Shown here in pieces: positions 34,953 through 44,878 of a stretch of 64,000 nucleotides of DNA (positions are counted from its first letter, which is position 1; each line of letters begins with the position of its first letter). This DNA comes from Phocaeicola oris (GTDB lineage Bacteria; Bacteroidota; Bacteroidia; Bacteroidales; Bacteroidaceae). A model generated the notes under the pieces. The model made no database searches. It was not told the DNA's origin and worked only from the letters and a program-made list of their open reading frames with translations. The position numbers were made by a program, and so were the translations under genes. The DNA is taken from NCBI RefSeq assembly GCF_021295095.1, contig NZ_JAJLQX010000013.1, forward strand, positions 30,068 to 94,067, given 5' to 3'.

Positions 34953-35564
34953 TCAGTCTTCGGCAGTATTCTCGTTTGCTTCTTCAGCTAATGCTTTCCG
35001 ATAGCAAGAACGGCAGAGCGGTTCGTATTTGTCCTGCTCACCCAACAGAACCCGCTTGTCACTTTTTGAAAGTCGGTGAGATACATAAGCCAGATGGCCG
35101 CATTTAACACAGATAGCATGTACTTTCGTCACTTCGTCAGCAATAGCGCAGAGTGCAGGTATCGGACCAAACGGAATTCCTTTATAATCCATATCCAAAC
35201 CGGCAACTATTACACGTATTCCACTGTCGGCTAATTTGTTGCAGACTTCTATCAGCCCATTGTCAAGGAACTGGGCTTCGTCTATTCCTACCACATCCTT
35301 GTCCGATGAAAGGAGCAGAATGCTGCCCGACGACTCAATTGGAGTGGACGCAATAATATTCGCGTCGTGCGATACTACATCATCATTGGAATAACGCGTA
35401 TCAATGCTTGGTTTGAATATCTCGACATTCTGCCGAGCGAACTTAGCGCGTTTCATACGTCGGATTAGTTCTTCGGTTTTCCCGGAGAACATAGAGCCAC
35501 ATATAACTTCTATACGACCTCTGTGGCGAATTTCATCTATTTGATCTTCTGAATACTCAGACAT
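34953..35564 (-). CDS. tdk: Thymidine kinase (type II)
   Basis: 203 residues. P-loop GSMFSGKT at 23-30, [10 protein letters not shown] lid aspartate, and the structural zinc site from CVKCG and CRSCY near the C-terminus. It phosphorylates thymidine in salvage and is a known counter-selection target in Bacteroides. TATCTTTA, a -7-like box, lies about 25 nt upstream. Confidence 0.96.
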   Translation of the reverse strand: MSEYSEDQIDEIRHRGRIEVICGSMFSGKTEELIRRMKRAKFARQNVEIFKPSIDTRYSNDDVVSHDANIIASTPIESSGSILLLSSDKDVVGIDEAQFLDNGLIEVCNKLADSGIRVIVAGLDMDYKGIPFGPIPALCAIADEVTKVHAICVKCGHLAYVSHRLSKSDKRVLLGEQDKYEPLCRSCYRKALAEEANENTAED

Positions 35565-35753
35565 ATTTTCGCTTTTCTTATAGGGCTGTAAAGATACAGA
35601 ATTCTGAATTAATTATCCGAAAAAACATCCTTGATTTTACTAATAAAACACTATTACCCCTATTATTTGTACAACTTCTGTTAAAAGATAGGGTCATTTA
35701 TAATTAACATAATTAAAACCCACTATCTTTGTACCAAATTTGATAGAGAAACT

Positions 35754-36434
35754 ATGGGTATGCTTTATGTAGTGCCTACTCCGGTAGGAAATTTGGAAGA
35801 TATGACTTTTCGGGCTGTTCGAGTGCTGAAGGAGGCAAATCTGATATTAGCCGAAGATACCCGCACTTCAAGTGTCCTGCTGAAGCATTACAACATAAAG
35901 AATGCCTTACTCTCTCATCATAAGTTTAATGAACACCAAACGGTAGACAGTATTGTAGGTCGGCTGAAGGCCGGTGAAACAGTAGCTTTGATTTCCGACG
36001 CCGGTACGCCGGGTATATCCGACCCGGGATTTCTGTTGGTAAGGGAATGCGTTCGGAATGAAATAGAAGTTAAATGTCTGCCGGGAGCTACTGCATTCGT
36101 TCCGGCTTTGATAGCATCGGGATTACCCGATGACCGTTTCTGCTTCGAAGGGTTCCTTCCGCAGAAGAAAGGACGCCAGACCCGATTGAATGAACTGAAA
36201 GACGAGGAAAGAACGATGATTTTTTATGAGTCGCCTTTTCGGATCCTTAAAACATTGACGCAATTTGCCGAAGTATTCGGACCTGACCGTAAGGTTTCGG
36301 TATGTCGCGAAATATCGAAAATACACGAGGAGAGTGTCAGGGGAACATTAACCGAAGTAATTGCTCATTTTAATCAGAACGAACCGAGAGGCGAATTTGT
36401 CATTGTCCTCGGTGGTAAAAAAGAAGAAAAGTAA
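35754..36434 (+). CDS. rsmI: 16S rRNA (cytidine1402-2'-O)-methyltransferase
   Basis: 226 residues, tetrapyrrole-methylase fold. VVPTPVGNLEDMTFRAVRVL at the start, LAEDTRTSSVLLKHY, LISDAGTPGISDPGF and FEGFLPQKKGRQTRL are RsmI signatures. It methylates the ribose of C1402 in the ribosomal P site with SAM. A perfect -7 box TATCTTTG is at 35724-35731, 22 nt before the ATG. The lipoprotein gene follows after 23 bp. Confidence 0.95.
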   Translation: MGMLYVVPTPVGNLEDMTFRAVRVLKEANLILAEDTRTSSVLLKHYNIKNALLSHHKFNEHQTVDSIVGRLKAGETVALISDAGTPGISDPGFLLVRECVRNEIEVKCLPGATAFVPALIASGLPDDRFCFEGFLPQKKGRQTRLNELKDEERTMIFYESPFRILKTLTQFAEVFGPDRKVSVCREISKIHEESVRGTLTEVIAHFNQNEPRGEFVIVLGGKKEEK

Positions 36435-36457
36435 AGAAATTAAATTTTAGGTGTAAG

Positions 36458-37300
36458 ATGAAAAAGATTTTATTATTGTCATTTATGACCTTAGCGCTGT
36501 TTAGTTGTAACAATGGCGCAAAACAAGAAGCGATGAAAGCTCAGAATGATTCTTTGATGGTTCAATTGGCTAACAGAAATGCTGAGTTGGACGACATCAT
36601 GGGTGCTTTTAACGAAGTTCAGGAAGGTTTCCGCGAGATTAACGAAGCAGAGAACCGTGTTGATCTGTCAAGCGCAGGAGCCGAGAACAATCCTGATAAA
36701 ATTAAAGAGAATATTCGTTTTATCAGTGAGAAATTGAAAGCTAATCGTGAGCAGATAGTAGAATTGCAAAAGAAATTGCAAGGAAGTACTTATCAGTCAG
36801 CCCAGCTGAAGAAAGCCATCTCTAACCTGACAAAGGAATTGGAGTCGAAAGAACAGCAAATTCAAGACTTGCAGGCAGAGTTGGCCAATAAGAACATCCG
36901 CATCACCGAATTGGATGATGCTGTTGCCATGTTGAACGAGGATGTAACTAATCTGAAAGCCGATAATAAAGAGAAAGAGGCTACCGTAGCAAGTCAGGAT
37001 AAGGCTTTGAATGCAGCGTGGTTTGTATTTGGAACAAAGAGTGAGCTGAAGGAACAAAAGATTTTAGTGGACGGTGACGTACTGAAGAATAAAGACTTCA
37101 ACAAGGATTATTTCACTCAAATTGATATCCGTACGGATAAGGCTATCAAGTTGTATTCAAAGAACGCTACTTTGCTGACTACCCATCCGGCCGGTTCGTA
37201 CAGTCTGGATAAAGATGACAAGGGGCAATTGACTTTGAATATTATCAAGCCAAGCGATTTCTGGAGTGTATCTCGCTATTTGGTAATAAAAGTTAAATAA
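36458..37300 (+). CDS. Coiled-coil lipoprotein of unknown function
   Basis: 280 residues. Lipobox LFSC gives Cys17. Residues about 25-190 form a long heptad-rich coiled coil (for example LKANREQIVELQKKLQG, KELESKEQQIQDLQAELANK). The C-terminal about 90 residues form a compact beta domain (WFVFGTKSELKEQKILV, ...HPAGSYSLDKDDKGQLTL). It should be anchored in a membrane with the coil reaching into the periplasm. Similar proteins are common in Bacteroidales beside rsmI. No enzyme motif. Confidence 0.75.
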   Translation: MKKILLLSFMTLALFSCNNGAKQEAMKAQNDSLMVQLANRNAELDDIMGAFNEVQEGFREINEAENRVDLSSAGAENNPDKIKENIRFISEKLKANREQIVELQKKLQGSTYQSAQLKKAISNLTKELESKEQQIQDLQAELANKNIRITELDDAVAMLNEDVTNLKADNKEKEATVASQDKALNAAWFVFGTKSELKEQKILVDGDVLKNKDFNKDYFTQIDIRTDKAIKLYSKNATLLTTHPAGSYSLDKDDKGQLTLNIIKPSDFWSVSRYLVIKVK

Positions 37301-37305
37301 GGTAC

Positions 37306-37992
37306 GTGTATAAAAGCGTATTCATTGATCTGGATAATACCGTTTGGGCGTTCGATGAGAACTCCCGTGACACCTTTGTGGAGATGTATGAGAAGTATCA
37401 TTTCAATCGATACTTTGATTCTTTCGATCAGTTCTTTCAAATTTACAGTGAGAAGAACGTACAACTTTGGGTAGACTACGGGGCAGGTCGTATAACAAAG
37501 GATGAGCTTAACGGAATTCGTTATGCTTATCCTTTTCGTGTTGTTGGAGCATACGATGAGGCGTTGGTTGACAGATACACCAAAGACTATATGTCGCGCG
37601 TCGCATTAAAGGAAAAGCTGATGCCTCATACCGTCGAAGCGCTCGACTATTTATATAATAGGTATAATCTGTATGTTTTGTCGAACGGTTTTCGTGAGTT
37701 GCAAGTACAAAAATTGCGTTCGAGCGGAGTGGAAAAGTATTTTAAAAAGGTGATACTTTCCGAAGACATCGGCGTTCATAAGCCGGGCTCTCAGATTTAT
37801 AACTTCGCGCTTTCGGCTACTCAATCGGAGCTTCGAACTTCTATCATGATAGGCGATGCTTGGAATACTGACATTCAAGGTGCTATTAATGTTGGGATGG
37901 ATTATATTTTCTTTAATTTGCAAAACAATGTTCCACCGGTTAAACCGATGCATGAAATTCATGATTGGAATGAGATAAAAAACCTTCTCTGA
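37306..37992 (+). CDS. YjjG-like HAD phosphatase / noncanonical pyrimidine nucleotidase
   Basis: 228 residues with a GTG start at 37306 (no in-frame ATG nearby; a short AAGG lies upstream). Motif I FIDLDNTVWAF (D8, D10), motif II LSNGFRELQ, motif III Lys in HKPGSQIY and motif IV MIGDAWNTDIQGA, with a helical C1 cap between I and II. This matches the YjjG group, which dephosphorylates abnormal pyrimidine nucleotides. It follows the lipoprotein gene by 5 bp. Element G starts 18 bp after its stop. Confidence 0.87.
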   Translation: MYKSVFIDLDNTVWAFDENSRDTFVEMYEKYHFNRYFDSFDQFFQIYSEKNVQLWVDYGAGRITKDELNGIRYAYPFRVVGAYDEALVDRYTKDYMSRVALKEKLMPHTVEALDYLYNRYNLYVLSNGFRELQVQKLRSSGVEKYFKKVILSEDIGVHKPGSQIYNFALSATQSELRTSIMIGDAWNTDIQGAINVGMDYIFFNLQNNVPPVKPMHEIHDWNEIKNLL

Positions 37993-38010
37993 TACTATCT
38001 GCTATCTATC

Positions 38011-38440
38011 TTAACGTGAGTTCGACGAATTCAAAATAATGTAAGCCGCGTATCTCCGCAGCTTCTTAAACAGACACGCAAATCTTTGAAGAAATCAATG
38101 GTACACGGCTACTACCCCGATACGTAGGAACAAAGAAAGTGGCCATATATGTTGCCGTATTCATCAAAAGAATTTTTCGTTTCACAGATGTGATACATTC
38201 GTTTCACTGATGTGATACACTTGTTTCACTGATGTGAGTCACTTGTTTCACCTATGTGAAACAAGTAGATTATGCGTATGAGTTGAGTGATTCATACGGT
38301 TCTTTTTTACTAATCTCTTTATGACAATTTTAAAGAACCTGATAAAAAGAGAAAAACATCGTTTTAAACATACTATAAGGTCGTATCCATCTTTGTAGAT
38401 TTCTACATAGGCATCCTGTTATTTCATCGAATTCACGTTA
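38011..38440 (+). mobile_element. Repeat element copy G: best-preserved TIRs, hybrid 22-bp array
   Basis: Left end TAACGTGAGTTCGACGAA (38012-38029) and right end TTCATCGAATTCACGTTA (38423-38440) are inverted copies with 16 of 18 matching. TCT flanks both sides, a possible 3-bp target duplication in this copy only. The head (38030-38143) is diverged but alignable to A and E (ends TACTACCCCGATACGTAGGAA). A 22-bp array follows at 38178-38302. The tail 38303-38421 (GAGAAAAACATCGTTTTAAA, GTAGATTTCTACAT) matches A closely. No ORF. It lies between the YjjG-like gene and the susC promoter. Confidence 0.8.
38178..38302. repeat. Hybrid 22-bp array: four GTTTCAC units plus one ATGCGTATGAGTTG unit
   Basis: Units of 22 bp start at 38178, 38200, 38222 and 38244 (CGTTTCACTGATGTGATACACT type). 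After a 5-nt phase shift a unit of the other type (TATGCGTATGAGTTGAGTGATT) starts at 38271, followed by a half unit. The fourth unit gives a perfect 11-bp inverted repeat ACTTGTTTCAC / GTGAAACAAGT around CTAT. Confidence 0.9.
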
Positions 38441-38508
38441 TCTTATATAGAAAAACATATCAAGTGGTTTGATAATTTCCGAATTTTATGGCCGTCACTT
38501 TTTCTGTT

Positions 38509-38552
38509 CATACGTATGAGTTGGCGAAATGACGCTGATGAGTTGGCCAACT
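38509..38552. repeat. Two isolated 22-bp units (site F)
   Basis: CATACGTATGAGTTGGCGAAAT and GACGCTGATGAGTTGGCCAACT directly follow each other about 70 bp beyond element G. No head, tail or TIR was seen around them. Confidence 0.8.
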
Positions 38553-38846
38553 TGTTTAAGAAGAATTTTGTGCTTGCCGGCATCTTTTATTTAAATCCTT
38601 TTACAGTGTGCCATATCTCAATTGCATAACCTTCCATATTCTTCTTAACGCGGTGTAAATTTTCCTTATCTGCTTCGAATCTTTAAAGTTCATTTCATTA
38701 ATAAATCTTTAATCAAATTCTTTTTTTAAACAATATTTTATGTTATGTAGCATATTATACGGTTAATAAATGCTGCATAAACTCCTGTTTTTTCTTCCAA
38801 AATGTTCAATTTAGCTATTAATTGCTTAAAAAAGAACGATAAAAAG

Positions 38847-38877
38847 ATTGCTTTTAGAAAAATTATTTTTAAATTTG
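38847..38877 (+). promoter_or_regulatory. Promoter of the susC-susD operon
   Basis: ATTG (38847-38850), 19 nt, TAAATTTG (38870-38877), about 57 nt before the susC ATG. It lies downstream of an alternative Met at 38802, which argues against that start. The leader of about 50 nt is AT-rich. Confidence 0.7.
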
Positions 38878-38933
38878 CAAATCAAAATGGAGCAAAATAT
38901 TTTAATTTAAAGTTAAACTTTAAGAGAATTTTT

Positions 38934-41900
38934 ATGAAAAGAAAAGTAGTGATGTTTTTAACCTACCTATTTATAGGTATAGGTTTGGCGTCCGCACAAG
39001 TCAGGACTGTACATGGTAATGTCTCCTCGGCTGAAGACGGATTGCCAGTTGTAGGTGCTTCTGTTGTGGTTGACGGTACAACATTAGGAACAGTTACCGA
39101 TATTGATGGTAATTTCAGTATTTCGAATGTTCCAAGTTCTGCTAAGACATTGACTGTTTCATACATTGGTATGAAATCTCAAACACTTGCCATCAAATCA
39201 AATTTGAAGGTTTCACTGGAACCGGACACAGAACAGTTGGATGAAGTTATGGTTGTTGCTTTCGGTACTGCAAAGAAATCCGCGTTTACCGGATCTGCTG
39301 CTGTTGTTGGTAAGGAAGATATCGCAAAGCACGTTACAACCAATGTGGCCAATACGTTGGCAGGTTCCGTTCCCGGTTTGCAGATTCGTGGTACATCAGG
39401 TCAGCCAGGTTCCGATTCCGGTAAATTTAAAATTCGTGGTATTGCCTCTTTGTATGCAGGTGAGGATCCGTTAGTGATTGTTGATGGCGCTCCTTATACT
39501 GCTTCACTTTCAAACATTAACCCTGACGATATTGAGTCGGTATCTGTATTGAAAGATGCAGCCTCTGCTGCTTTGTATGGTGCCCGTGGCGCTGCCGGTG
39601 TTATACTTATTACTACTAAGAAAGGTAATAACCACGATGCTCAAGTTACACTCAATGCTAAGTGGGGTGTTAACTCTCGCGCCGTTCAGGATTATGATAC
39701 AATTGATGATCCTGCAGAGTACTATGAAGCTTACTATGCTCAGGTATACAACAATTATTTCTATGGTCAGGGTATGAGTGCCGCTGCCGCTAACGTTGCT
39801 GCTAATAAGAAGACTTTGAGTGATTTGGTTTATCAGGCATATACAGTTCCTGAAGGTCAGTATTTGATTGGCATGAATGGTAAGATTAATCCTGCCGCTA
39901 CATTAGGTTATCAGTATACGGGCGCTAATGGTACTACTTACTATGTTACTCCTGATAATTGGAAAGATTTGGCTTATAAAACAGCCTTACGTCAGGAATA
40001 CGATGTTAGTATTAACGGTGGATCCGATCGTTCTTCTTTCTATGCCAGCGCAGGTTATTTGAATGAGGATGGAATCATCGAGTTTTCCGGTTACGAGCGT
40101 TTTAATGCTCGTGTTCGTGCAGAATTGCAGGCAAAGAACTGGCTGAAGATCGGCGCGAATGTGAACTTTGTTCACTCTAACCAAGATTCTAACCCTAATT
40201 TGAGTGGTTCAAGTTTAAATTCAACCAATATTTTGTACTATACTTCGAATATTGCTCCTATTTATCCTGCGTACATCCGTACAGTGCAGAATGGAGTTGT
40301 CGGTATCGCAACCGATATGAATGGCAATCCGTCATACGATTATGGTGTTCCTGCCACTAACTATTACGGTTTGTCCCGTCCGTTCCTGTCGACAGGTAAC
40401 CCGTTGGGATCTAATACCTATAATAAGGTAACATCGAAAGGAAATCAGTTAAACGGTTCTTTCAACGCAGATATTACTATTATGCCGTGGTTGAAGGCAG
40501 CTATTCAGAGTACAGCTATCTTAGGGCAAAGTAATTTTTCTGATTATGAGAACCCGTTCTTCGGGCCGAAAGTGGTGACTAACGGTGAAATTCAGAAGTC
40601 GTCATCGACAACTTTCAGAACGAACCATGTGCAGACATTGACTTTCCTGAAAGATTTCGGAGAGCATAACGTGAAGGTATTGCTTGGTCATGAGTATTAT
40701 AAAACTCGTACCAAGTACTTGTGGGCAAAAGCAACCGGAGGTTTTTCACCGGCTATCAAGGAAATCAACGGATTTGCAACTAAGTCTGATTCCGAATCAT
40801 ACACTAATAAATATAATGTTGAAGGTTACTTCGGCAATGTAGAATATAACTTCGCGGAAAAGTATTTCGCATCTGCTTCTTATCGTCGTGACGCTACTTC
40901 ACGGTTTGCTAAGGATCATCGCTGGGGATCATTCTGGTCGGTAGGCGGCGCATGGATGTTGACAAAAGAGGCCTTTATGAAGAATCTTACTTGGGTTGAT
41001 ATGTTGAAATTGAAAGTTTCTATTGGTCAGCAGGGTAACGATAATATCGGAAATTGGGCATATACCGACATGTATTCTCTTTCTAAGGGCAGTGATACTT
41101 CCATATCTCCTTCTTTCTTCCGTGTAGGTAATCAGGATATTACTTGGGAAACAACAACCAACTTGAATGTTGGCTTGGAATTCAATTTGTTTAAGAACAG
41201 ATTGAACGGTACTGTTGATTTCTATAACAAAAAGACAACCGATTTGCTGTTCTGGCTGTCAATTCCGGAATCAGCCGGTTCACGTGGTTACTATGGTAAT
41301 ATCGGAGATATCCGCAATCGGGGTGTCGAACTCACTTTAACAGGTGTTTTGGTTAGGACAAAAGATATAGATTGGTCGGTAAGCGGCAATATTGCTCACA
41401 ACAGTACCAAGATTTTGAAGTTACCTGAAGCAAAGATTACAGAGAATGGCGGTTTCACAGAGACGAATTTGTGGTATGAAGAAGGCGGTCCGCTTTACAA
41501 TGCGTTCCGTGCCAAATATGCAGGTGTGAATGAGCAGGGCGAGGCTACCTATTGGGTTGATAATTCTTTGAATGGCGCTACCAATAAGCCCGGTAAAAAC
41601 TATGACACAGTAACCACCAACCCTAACAAAGCTTCTAAATACGCGTTAGGTTCATTGCTTCCAAAGGCTTATGGAGGTTTTGGTACTTCATTCCGTTGGA
41701 AAGGTATTGACGCTTCCCTTCAGTTCGATTATCAGCTTGGCGGTAAGATTTATGATAGACGTTACTCCGGTTTAATGTCTCCATGTGAAACTTCTAACAA
41801 TGCGGGTTCCGCGTTCCATAAAGATATTTTAAAATCTTGGTCACCGAATAATGCCAGCAGTAATATTCCACGTTGGCAGTTTGGCGATCAGTATACAGCA

Positions 41901-42146
41901 GCTGCCTCCGACCGTTGGTTGACGAGCGCAAGTTACTTGAACTTCCAATCGTTTACCATAGGTTATACATTACCTAAGCTTACAAAAGAGATCTCTAAGA
42001 TTCGTATCTATGCAGCCGGTGAAAACCTCTGCTTCTGGAGTGCTCGTAAGGGCTTGGATCCACGTTATTCATACTCAACAACTGAAACTATCAATCAGTA
42101 CTCTCCGGTGCGTACTATTTCGGGTGGTATTCAGTTGACATTCTAA
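38934..42146 (+). CDS. SusC/RagA-family TonB-linked outer membrane protein
   Basis: 1070 residues from the ATG at 38934. Signal peptide (ends ASAQ), then a carboxypeptidase-D regulatory-like domain (about 25-105, VHGNVSSAEDGLPVVGASVVV...GTVTDIDGNFSI), plug (FGTAKKSAFTGSAAVVGKEDI... LVIVDGAPY ... SVSVLKDAASAALYGARGAAGVILITTKKG), and a TonB-dependent barrel ending with an aromatic residue (GGIQLTF). With SusD it imports an oligomer across the outer membrane. The ligand is unknown, because no glycosidase, peptidase or regulator is encoded beside it. Confidence 0.95.
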   Translation: MKRKVVMFLTYLFIGIGLASAQVRTVHGNVSSAEDGLPVVGASVVVDGTTLGTVTDIDGNFSISNVPSSAKTLTVSYIGMKSQTLAIKSNLKVSLEPDTEQLDEVMVVAFGTAKKSAFTGSAAVVGKEDIAKHVTTNVANTLAGSVPGLQIRGTSGQPGSDSGKFKIRGIASLYAGEDPLVIVDGAPYTASLSNINPDDIESVSVLKDAASAALYGARGAAGVILITTKKGNNHDAQVTLNAKWGVNSRAVQDYDTIDDPAEYYEAYYAQVYNNYFYGQGMSAAAANVAANKKTLSDLVYQAYTVPEGQYLIGMNGKINPAATLGYQYTGANGTTYYVTPDNWKDLAYKTALRQEYDVSINGGSDRSSFYASAGYLNEDGIIEFSGYERFNARVRAELQAKNWLKIGANVNFVHSNQDSNPNLSGSSLNSTNILYYTSNIAPIYPAYIRTVQNGVVGIATDMNGNPSYDYGVPATNYYGLSRPFLSTGNPLGSNTYNKVTSKGNQLNGSFNADITIMPWLKAAIQSTAILGQSNFSDYENPFFGPKVVTNGEIQKSSSTTFRTNHVQTLTFLKDFGEHNVKVLLGHEYYKTRTKYLWAKATGGFSPAIKEINGFATKSDSESYTNKYNVEGYFGNVEYNFAEKYFASASYRRDATSRFAKDHRWGSFWSVGGAWMLTKEAFMKNLTWVDMLKLKVSIGQQGNDNIGNWAYTDMYSLSKGSDTSISPSFFRVGNQDITWETTTNLNVGLEFNLFKNRLNGTVDFYNKKTTDLLFWLSIPESAGSRGYYGNIGDIRNRGVELTLTGVLVRTKDIDWSVSGNIAHNSTKILKLPEAKITENGGFTETNLWYEEGGPLYNAFRAKYAGVNEQGEATYWVDNSLNGATNKPGKNYDTVTTNPNKASKYALGSLLPKAYGGFGTSFRWKGIDASLQFDYQLGGKIYDRRYSGLMSPCETSNNAGSAFHKDILKSWSPNNASSNIPRWQFGDQYTAAASDRWLTSASYLNFQSFTIGYTLPKLTKEISKIRIYAAGENLCFWSARKGLDPRYSYSTTETINQYSPVRTISGGIQLTF

Positions 42147-42163
42147 AGAAAGGAGATAATTAT

Positions 42164-43849
42164 ATGAAAAAGATAATTTCAATGTTATTCGCTGTTGTAA
42201 TCGCAGGCTCGCTTACAACAAGCTGTATTGAAGAATACGATCCGGAAGGTTATAAAACCGATAGGGGATATATTCTTGCTACAAACGATCAAGCAGCAAA
42301 AGCTCCCGGATCTTTTAACAATTTTGTGAACACTATTACTTCAACCCTTTGCGGTCAGTTCACTTATGGTGGAAGCAGCCATTATCCTTACGATTTCGGT
42401 TATCCTTCATTTTTCCTTATGAGGGATGTGATGGGTAATGATATTGTCGCTCATGGAAACAATAACTGGTATTCCACATGGTATGCATGCGGTACCGGAC
42501 TTGGCCCCCAGTATGCCAGGTGTCAGATTCCTTGGACTTATTATTATGCTTGGATTAAGAGTTGCAACACCGTTCTTGCATTAGCCGGCGAGAATCCTGA
42601 TGAAGAAAAGATGGCAGGTGCAGGTATCGCGCATGCCATGCGTGCCATGTTCTATATGGATTTGGCCCGTATGTTTGCTCAAAAGACTTATGCAGCCGAT
42701 AAGAGCGCAGAAACTGTTCCATTGGTAACCGAAACTACTGCTCTTACAGATTTGCCAAACAATCCTCGTGCCACTAACGAAGTAATGTGGGCGTTCATTC
42801 TTTCCGATTTGGATAAGGCTGAAACAGAATTGGCTAATTACAAACGATTAGATGTTTATACTCCTGATATAACAGTAGTATATGGTTTGAAAGCTCGTGC
42901 ATATCTGACAATGGAAGATTGGGCTAACGCTCAGAAATATGCAAAGATGGCTCAAAACGGTTATTCTTTGTTGACAGACGCTCAGTATAACGATCGAAAG
43001 AAAGGTTTCAACTCACCCAATGAATCTTGGATGTTCGCTTGTTCGTTCAAATCAGATAATCCTAATATTTTAGAGAATGACGCAGACTCTTCTTGGGGAT
43101 CTATTATGATTTCCGAGGTGGCAGCTTCCGGTTGCGGTTACTCTGCAAACTATGGTCAGAATATGTTGATCGACCGTCACTTATATGAGACCATCCCTGC
43201 AACAGACTTCCGTAAGAAAGCATTTATCGATTTTAATATTGACAGTATGGACGAGAAAGGGCAGATTGCGGCTTTGGCTGATTATACCGATGATGCTAAG
43301 GGTATGTATAATACCGGTCAGGGCGCTTCTCCAAAGGGCGTAGGCGGTATCACGGTTAAGTTCCGTCCTAATGGGGGTGAGCATGTCAATCAAGCTCTTG
43401 CTTTTACCGTTGCCGTTCCTTTGATGCGTGTTGAAGAAATGTATCTGATTGAAGCTGAGGCTGCAGGTATGCAGAGTGAGTCGGCAGGTGTAGCTTTATT
43501 GACCACATTTGCGCAGACTCGTGACGCGAAATATGAATATGGTACTCACGGAGCAGAAGCTTATTACAACAATTCAACTTCTAAATTCCAGAACGAAGTT
43601 TGGTGGCAACGTCGTGTTGAGCTTTGGGGCGAAGGTTTTGCCACATTCGATATCAAACGTTTGCAGAAAGGAATTATCCGTAATTATAATGGTACATATC
43701 ATTTGGAATCAAATCGTTGGAATATACAGAGTGTTCCGGAGTGGATGAACTTGTGTATTATTCAAACAGAGACTAACTACAATACGGCTTGTACGAATAA
43801 CCCGACTCCTGTCAAGCCGACCGGTGATTCCGATGAGTATGTATGGTAA
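42164..43849 (+). CDS. SusD/RagB-family surface lipoprotein
   Basis: 561 residues. Lipobox TTSC gives Cys21. The TPR-containing SusD fold is seen in MAGAGIAHAMRAMFYMDLARMFA, VYGLKARAYLTMEDWANAQKYAKMA and the C-terminal RVEEMYLIEAEAAG ... WWQRRVELWGEGFATFDIKR. It forms the lid of the SusC transporter. A strong Shine-Dalgarno AAAGGAG lies about 9 nt before the ATG, unusual for this group, and the gap to susC is 17 bp. Confidence 0.95.
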   Translation: MKKIISMLFAVVIAGSLTTSCIEEYDPEGYKTDRGYILATNDQAAKAPGSFNNFVNTITSTLCGQFTYGGSSHYPYDFGYPSFFLMRDVMGNDIVAHGNNNWYSTWYACGTGLGPQYARCQIPWTYYYAWIKSCNTVLALAGENPDEEKMAGAGIAHAMRAMFYMDLARMFAQKTYAADKSAETVPLVTETTALTDLPNNPRATNEVMWAFILSDLDKAETELANYKRLDVYTPDITVVYGLKARAYLTMEDWANAQKYAKMAQNGYSLLTDAQYNDRKKGFNSPNESWMFACSFKSDNPNILENDADSSWGSIMISEVAASGCGYSANYGQNMLIDRHLYETIPATDFRKKAFIDFNIDSMDEKGQIAALADYTDDAKGMYNTGQGASPKGVGGITVKFRPNGGEHVNQALAFTVAVPLMRVEEMYLIEAEAAGMQSESAGVALLTTFAQTRDAKYEYGTHGAEAYYNNSTSKFQNEVWWQRRVELWGEGFATFDIKRLQKGIIRNYNGTYHLESNRWNIQSVPEWMNLCIIQTETNYNTACTNNPTPVKPTGDSDEYVW

Positions 43850-43878
43850 TTTACAGAACATTAAAAAGAAAAAAGAAT

Positions 43879-44745
43879 ATGAACAAATATATGAACAGAT
43901 TACTCATAGTGTTGCTCGCTGTATTCACTATGAATGCTTGTACAGACGAAGAAGGCACCAATCCGGGCGGGGATGGGAGTCCAAGTGTTATTCTCTATCA
44001 GTATGATGCTGAAAGTCCTAATGATCCTGATACGGACTCTGCTTTGAGAATTGCCGTTAATAATAAAACCGCGGATGTTTATTATTTCGCGGAGCCTACT
44101 TCGAGTGTTTCAGGTCATGGGGCTACGACAGAAGCTTATGCCGACTATGTAGTAGCCAATGGAACAAAGGCTGCAACGACAGCTGATGAGAACAATGGCG
44201 GTTATTACGCAGATGTTGTTGTTACCAATATGAAAGGTGATTATACTATTTCCGCTGTCGCTGTAAGCGGCAACGAGAAAGCTATACAGCAGAAAACTTT
44301 CTTCGGAAAGACATGGGTTGATGTTTCGACCGGTACTTATTACTTCAGTGGAAATATGCAAAAAAGATTGGGTGTTGATAAATCTGTTCCAACTACTCTT
44401 CAGTCTTTGGAATCAGATCCTAACCAGTATCGTTTTAAAAATCTTTATGGCGCAGGTTATTCTTTAATCTTGACCAAGACCGATGTTACCGGTGCTGACG
44501 ATAATGACGCATTGCAGTTCTTCCGTGTAGCTGATCAGGCATTGCCGTTCTCTTCTGCCAAATATGGTACTATAAGTGTACGTGATCTTGGCTACTGGCA
44601 AAATGACGATAGCTTTGCGTACGATCCGGGTTATGGCGTGTTTATGTATACTGACAAATTAAAAGGTAATTTTGTATTAAATTTGCAGTTGCATGTAACA
44701 GCCGGTAGTTTTGGCTTTGATACTGATCAATATGTTCCGAATTGA
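43879..44745 (+). CDS. Third-gene surface lipoprotein of the SusCD operon
   Basis: 288 residues from the ATG at 43879. Lipobox MNAC gives Cys21, then an acidic Gly/Asp linker. The first domain (about 35-130) is fibronectin-III-like (LRIAVNNKTADVYYFAEPT, GDYTISAVAVSGN), as in many Bacteroides surface binding proteins. The second half is beta-rich (TYYFSGNMQ, FRVADQALPF). It probably helps capture the SusCD ligand at the surface. Sequence-based family not recognised. A terminator follows. Confidence 0.75.
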   Translation: MNKYMNRLLIVLLAVFTMNACTDEEGTNPGGDGSPSVILYQYDAESPNDPDTDSALRIAVNNKTADVYYFAEPTSSVSGHGATTEAYADYVVANGTKAATTADENNGGYYADVVVTNMKGDYTISAVAVSGNEKAIQQKTFFGKTWVDVSTGTYYFSGNMQKRLGVDKSVPTTLQSLESDPNQYRFKNLYGAGYSLILTKTDVTGADDNDALQFFRVADQALPFSSAKYGTISVRDLGYWQNDDSFAYDPGYGVFMYTDKLKGNFVLNLQLHVTAGSFGFDTDQYVPN

Positions 44746-44765
44746 TGGAATAATCAATAATATAC

Positions 44766-44799
44766 TAAAAGAGGATGAGCGTCTGTTCATCCTCTTTTT
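44766..44799 (+). terminator. Terminator of the SusCD operon
   Basis: AAAAGAGGATGA (44768-44779 region), short loop, TCATCCTCTTTTT: 11-bp perfect stem with a T-run. Confidence 0.9.
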
Positions 44800-44878
44800 A
44801 TTTGTTTATTTGCTTGCACTTCTTTTATCATTTCGCTACTTTTGCGCAATGAGATTATCGGATAACTCTTTAGATTAA

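Noticed and set aside
38802-38933. 44-residue N-terminal extension of SusC
   Set aside because: The promoter lies downstream of its Met, and a good signal peptide begins at 38934.
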